This document shows, piece after piece, positions 61,392-64,000 of a DNA stretch of 64,000 nt (position 1 is its first letter; each line of letters opens with the position of its first letter). The stretch covers positions 33,768-97,767 of the forward strand of contig CAZOLV010000006.1 in the NCBI GenBank assembly GCA_964580725.1, written 5' to 3'. The position numbers were made by a program, and so were the translations under genes. The notes beneath the pieces were generated by a model. The model had not been told where the DNA came from, did no database searches, and saw nothing but the letters and a program-made list of their open reading frames with translations. Origin of the DNA: Amarolinea sp964580725. GTDB lineage: Bacteria > Chloroflexota > Anaerolineae > SSC4 > Amarolineaceae.

Positions 61392-63095
61392 TTACTGCAA
61401 ACAGACGTCGTGCAAGTTGATGCGGCTATCCGAGGCCGGCTCCCAGTTCTGTACGCGAGCCGAGCTTGCTTCCATTTCTTCCGGCAGGATGAGGAATATC
61501 GCCGGGGCCTCATCGTAGATCAAGCCCTGTGCCTCGTTGTAGATGGCGTGACGCTTTGCCTCGTCGGTTTCGGTTTCGCCAGACTTGATCAACTCATTGA
61601 CGCGTTCGTTGTTGTAGCCGGAGAAGTTGCCGCGACCGTAGGGTGATCCAGCAACGACGCCGTGCCATTTGGCTTCCATGTGACCGACCGGATCGAAGGC
61701 GGAGTCGCCCCAGTCATCCAGGTAGGCGGAACGTTCGCCGGCCAGTAACAGAGGCCTGACCACGCTGTACTCCCAGAGACGCAGTTGGGCATCAATGCCG
61801 GCCTCCTGCAACTGCGCCACCACCGCTTCTGCCAGCGAACGGTGCTCGTCCAGGCTATCCACGACAAATGCCCAGGGCGCGCCCTTCCACTCCAGCTTGC
61901 CATCGCCATCGCTATCGGTGATACCGGCCTGGGTCAGCAGTTCAGTCGCTTTGGCCAGATCGTAGGGATAGGGCTTCAGGCTCGAATCGGCGAAGTTGTT
62001 GAAGGGTGACAGCGCGCCGGGCAGGGGCACAGCGCGGCCGCCGTAGAGCTGCTCGATGATCAGGTCCTTGTCAATCAGGTGATTCAGGGCCTGCCGCACC
62101 AGTTTGTTATCGAAGGGCGCCTGATTGACGTTCAACTCCATCCACTTGGGTTGGGTGCCGGCTGCAGTCTTGACCACGATGCCGGGCGTCTGCGAGAGCA
62201 GGTCGGCCAGTTCCGGCGGCACCGCCTGGATGATGTCCACCTCGCCGGCCAACAGCGCCGCTACACGGGTCGAGGCTTCGGGGATCACGCGGAAGATGGC
62301 GCGAGAGACGCAGGCAGGGCCGGAGGAGCCGAGGTCGGGCGCGCCGCCCCAGTAGTCGTCGAATCGCTCCAGCACGATTTGGTCGTCGAGCTTGCCCTCC
62401 ACGAACTTGAATGGGCCGGCGCCGATTGGCTTCTCGACGAACCCCTTGGTGCCAACCGCTTCCAGGTAAGACTTAGGGGCGATCTGCTGATGGACGAACA
62501 TCTGCATCGCAACCGGCCAGGGGGCGGAGAGGTTGAAGCGCACGGTGTAGTCATCCACCTTCTCCACCGACGCCAGCGGCGCAATCAGACCCTTGCGCGG
62601 GGAGGTGTGCGGTTCGGGGTACTCGATCTTGTTCTCCTGAATGATGCGGTCGAAGGTAAAGACGACATCATCCGCGGTCATTTCCGAGCCATCATGGAAT
62701 TTCACACCCCGGCGCAGCTTGAATTCATAGGTCGTGGGATTGACGAGCGTGGCCGCCTCTGCCAGTTCCAGATGCACGCCGCTGGTGGTATCGCGGGTGA
62801 CTAGCCCATCGAACATGTTGCGGATGACCGTTTCAGATTGACGGCTACGATGATCGGCGGGATCGAGCGAGTTGGGCGCACCGGCCAATCCCACGATCAG
62901 CGTCTGGCGCTTTGGCGCGGGCGTAGCTGTCACTTCGACGACTGTGGTGACCTGGACTTCTTCTTTGACGACCACCGTCTCTTTGACGACGACCGTCTCT
63001 TTGACGACCTGCGGCGTCGCCGGCGCTGCGCAGGCGCCAACGGCCAGCGCTACGCAGAGCAAGACCACGAGCATGAACAATCTTTGGCTTCGCAT
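61392..63095 (-). CDS. Oligopeptide ABC transporter substrate-binding lipoprotein
   Basis: A signal ending LAVGAC (lipobox), then an unusual repeated stretch (VVKETVVVKETVVVKEEV) as spacer. The SBP_bac_5 domain follows: DPADHRSRQSETVIRNMFDGLV, LRRGVKFHDGSEMTADDVVFTF (in parts), and NQAPFDNKLVRQALNHLIDKDLI. The family binds peptides but also other small solutes. AGGAGG lies before ATG 63095. First gene of the operon binding protein-B-C-D-F-C45. Length 567 aa. Confidence 0.92.
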   Translation of the reverse strand: MRSQRLFMLVVLLCVALAVGACAAPATPQVVKETVVVKETVVVKEEVQVTTVVEVTATPAPKRQTLIVGLAGAPNSLDPADHRSRQSETVIRNMFDGLVTRDTTSGVHLELAEAATLVNPTTYEFKLRRGVKFHDGSEMTADDVVFTFDRIIQENKIEYPEPHTSPRKGLIAPLASVEKVDDYTVRFNLSAPWPVAMQMFVHQQIAPKSYLEAVGTKGFVEKPIGAGPFKFVEGKLDDQIVLERFDDYWGGAPDLGSSGPACVSRAIFRVIPEASTRVAALLAGEVDIIQAVPPELADLLSQTPGIVVKTAAGTQPKWMELNVNQAPFDNKLVRQALNHLIDKDLIIEQLYGGRAVPLPGALSPFNNFADSSLKPYPYDLAKATELLTQAGITDSDGDGKLEWKGAPWAFVVDSLDEHRSLAEAVVAQLQEAGIDAQLRLWEYSVVRPLLLAGERSAYLDDWGDSAFDPVGHMEAKWHGVVAGSPYGRGNFSGYNNERVNELIKSGETETDEAKRHAIYNEAQGLIYDEAPAIFLILPEEMEASSARVQNWEPASDSRINLHDVCLQ

Positions 63096-63182
63096 GTACT
63101 CCTCCTGTGTCGTTCGTTCGTTCGTTCGTTGCCTTCATCCAGGGGTCAATCGAATCAAAGGGGTGGTCTGATGGTCAAGTGA
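63096..63182. other. Intergenic region with CGTT tetranucleotide repeats
   Basis: About 87 bp between the MutL-like gene and the binding-protein gene. It holds a strong AGGAGG ribosome site and five tandem CGTT/GTTC units near 63111-63130 that could vary in number. No hairpin is obvious. Confidence 0.5.
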
Positions 63183-64000
63183 TCAAAGTGTGGGCGTCTT
63201 GACACCTCCTGTGATTCCCTGGGGCGACGCCTGGTTCGGATGAGCGATCTGCAGTGGTCGCAGTGCGCGCTTCATCACACGCAGCGCCCGCTGCGGTTCC
63301 AACCGCCCATAGAGTCCCCCAAGGATGCTGATCAGGTAACTGGCGTCCATCAACACCTCGCCGTTTGGCCGCAAGATAGCCGGCTCGCTGGCATTGTACA
63401 GTACGCCGCTGGCGATGAGGCTGAGATCATCGAGGTAGCCGGGCGCCTGTTCCTGACATTTGTGATAGATCGTGCCGCCAATCAGCAGGACGGTGGTGGG
63501 CTGATCGAGGAAGTTGACGCCGTATTGCAGGAAATAGGTGTCGGTTTCCTGGACACGCCCCACATGTTTGACCGTGGCAACGGCCATGATTTCACGGGCC
63601 AGGTAGGAGCGCACGCTGTTCTCGACTGCCCCTACGGCGTTGCGGTGCGGATTGGCGCTGATCCAGTTCAGATACCGGCCCAGGTCAATCTCAAGGCGAT
63701 CATCCTGGCGGCGGGCAAACTGACCGAGTTGGTCGTTGCCGGGCTGATAAGTGGGAAAACGGGCGCTGATGAACTGCGCCAGCCGCCAGTGCAGATCGCC
63801 GTTCTGGAACTGCGGCAGTTCCTTCAGATTTTCGGCGTTGTAGCTCAGCCCGTACTTCCCCTCCACGCGACGGTAGGCCAGCGGCGTGTTGGGGGTCTTG
63901 AGGATGGTACGCTTGACCTTTTTCTTGCGGTCGGCGCCGGGGTAGAGATAGAGCGGGTTGTCGTGCACCATGGAGTAGAAATCGGTGGTGGCGCCGCCGA
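63183..64000 (-). CDS. MutL/GlmL-family (glutamate mutase accessory) ATPase-fold protein, C-terminal part
   Basis: The frame is open to the right edge and the ATG at 63971 is internal: upstream codons read GGATTDFYS, the ASKHA-fold phosphate loop of the MutL/GlmL family (GGATTDxxS). Further family marks follow: KRTILKTP and YRRVEGKYGLSYNAENL (compare RTVEGDLGMRYSA), TVKHVGRVQ, LLIGGTIYH and LRPNGEVLMDASYLI (in parts). Members act as reactivating chaperones of B12-dependent mutases such as glutamate mutase or ornithine aminomutase. The E-to-K change at VEGK is unusual. About 272 C-terminal residues are present; the rest lies outside the window. It runs in the same direction as the opp operon. 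Confidence 0.72.
   Translation of the reverse strand, partial: GGATTDFYSMVHDNPLYLYPGADRKKKVKRTILKTPNTPLAYRRVEGKYGLSYNAENLKELPQFQNGDLHWRLAQFISARFPTYQPGNDQLGQFARRQDDRLEIDLGRYLNWISANPHRNAVGAVENSVRSYLAREIMAVATVKHVGRVQETDTYFLQYGVNFLDQPTTVLLIGGTIYHKCQEQAPGYLDDLSLIASGVLYNASEPAILRPNGEVLMDASYLISILGGLYGRLEPQRALRVMKRALRPLQIAHPNQASPQGITGGVKTPTL

Overview
The window looks like part of a chromosome from a G+C-rich, free-living bacterium, most likely of the phylum Chloroflexota (Anaerolineae/Caldilinea-like). This is an inference from several traits: exported proteins with Pro/Thr 'TPTATP' linkers, N-terminal zinc ribbons followed by one membrane segment, PD40 and LVIVD propellers, a haem A synthase with the KYQxSPEY signature, an F420-type Ddn-family protein, and a peptide-binding lipoprotein whose N-terminus carries VVKET repeats. 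There are no rRNA genes, no CRISPR array and no prophage. Two 100-N assembly gaps (23906-24005 and 50555-50654) both lie in tandem repeats.

Region 1 (1-21.7 kb, mostly + strand) is the most unusual part. Nine proteins carry a CxxC-x10/11-CxxC zinc ribbon, usually at the extreme N-terminus and followed by a transmembrane segment and a predicted extracytoplasmic domain. These domains are an NPCBM-like module, a PD40 propeller, a right-handed beta-helix, a DUF3352-like domain, and SH3b plus Ig-like domains. One of the nine is an FHA-ABC exporter fusion and one is a lipoprotein with the ribbon at its C-terminus. They are grouped with a BNR-propeller membrane protein and a HerA/DUF87-type ATPase. 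Inside the group lies a lower-G+C insert (about 7.6-10.5 kb). It holds a PIN-domain toxin-antitoxin-like pair, a HEPN-like gene broken by an in-frame stop, and a PD-(D/E)xK nuclease toxin whose stop overlaps the start of a probable immunity gene. The toxin shares a short N-terminal motif with a small protein encoded just upstream.

Region 2 (21.8-31.4 kb) starts with an internally deleted IS4-like element with clear terminal inverted repeats. It continues with a methyltransferase, a polysaccharide deacetylase lipoprotein, a PD40 protein, a glycosidase-like protein, an LVIVD propeller and ctaA.

Region 3 (31.4-43.5 kb, - strand) is an exopolysaccharide/cell-surface locus: a GT39-type membrane glycosyltransferase, a 1091-residue beta-helix protein, rfbB, rmlA, a BY-kinase, two Wzz-type proteins, a GT4 glycosyltransferase, and an ECF sigma factor with its anti-sigma.

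Region 4 (43.6-55.7 kb) begins with tRNA-Leu(CAA) behind a near-consensus promoter. It then holds a lipoprotein and a four-cNMP-domain membrane protein that share a C-terminal domain, an esterase lipoprotein, a HAD phosphatase, a Ddn-family protein, RidA, GatB, an isocitrate/isopropylmalate dehydrogenase-like protein, an AI-2E family permease and an M23 peptidase. A noncoding region (55670-56123) with several DnaA-box-like sites follows.

Region 5 (56.1-64 kb, - strand) is an oligopeptide ABC transporter operon (binding protein, two permeases, two ATPases) ending in a C45-type acyltransferase. Upstream is the 3' part of a MutL/GlmL-family gene that runs off the window.
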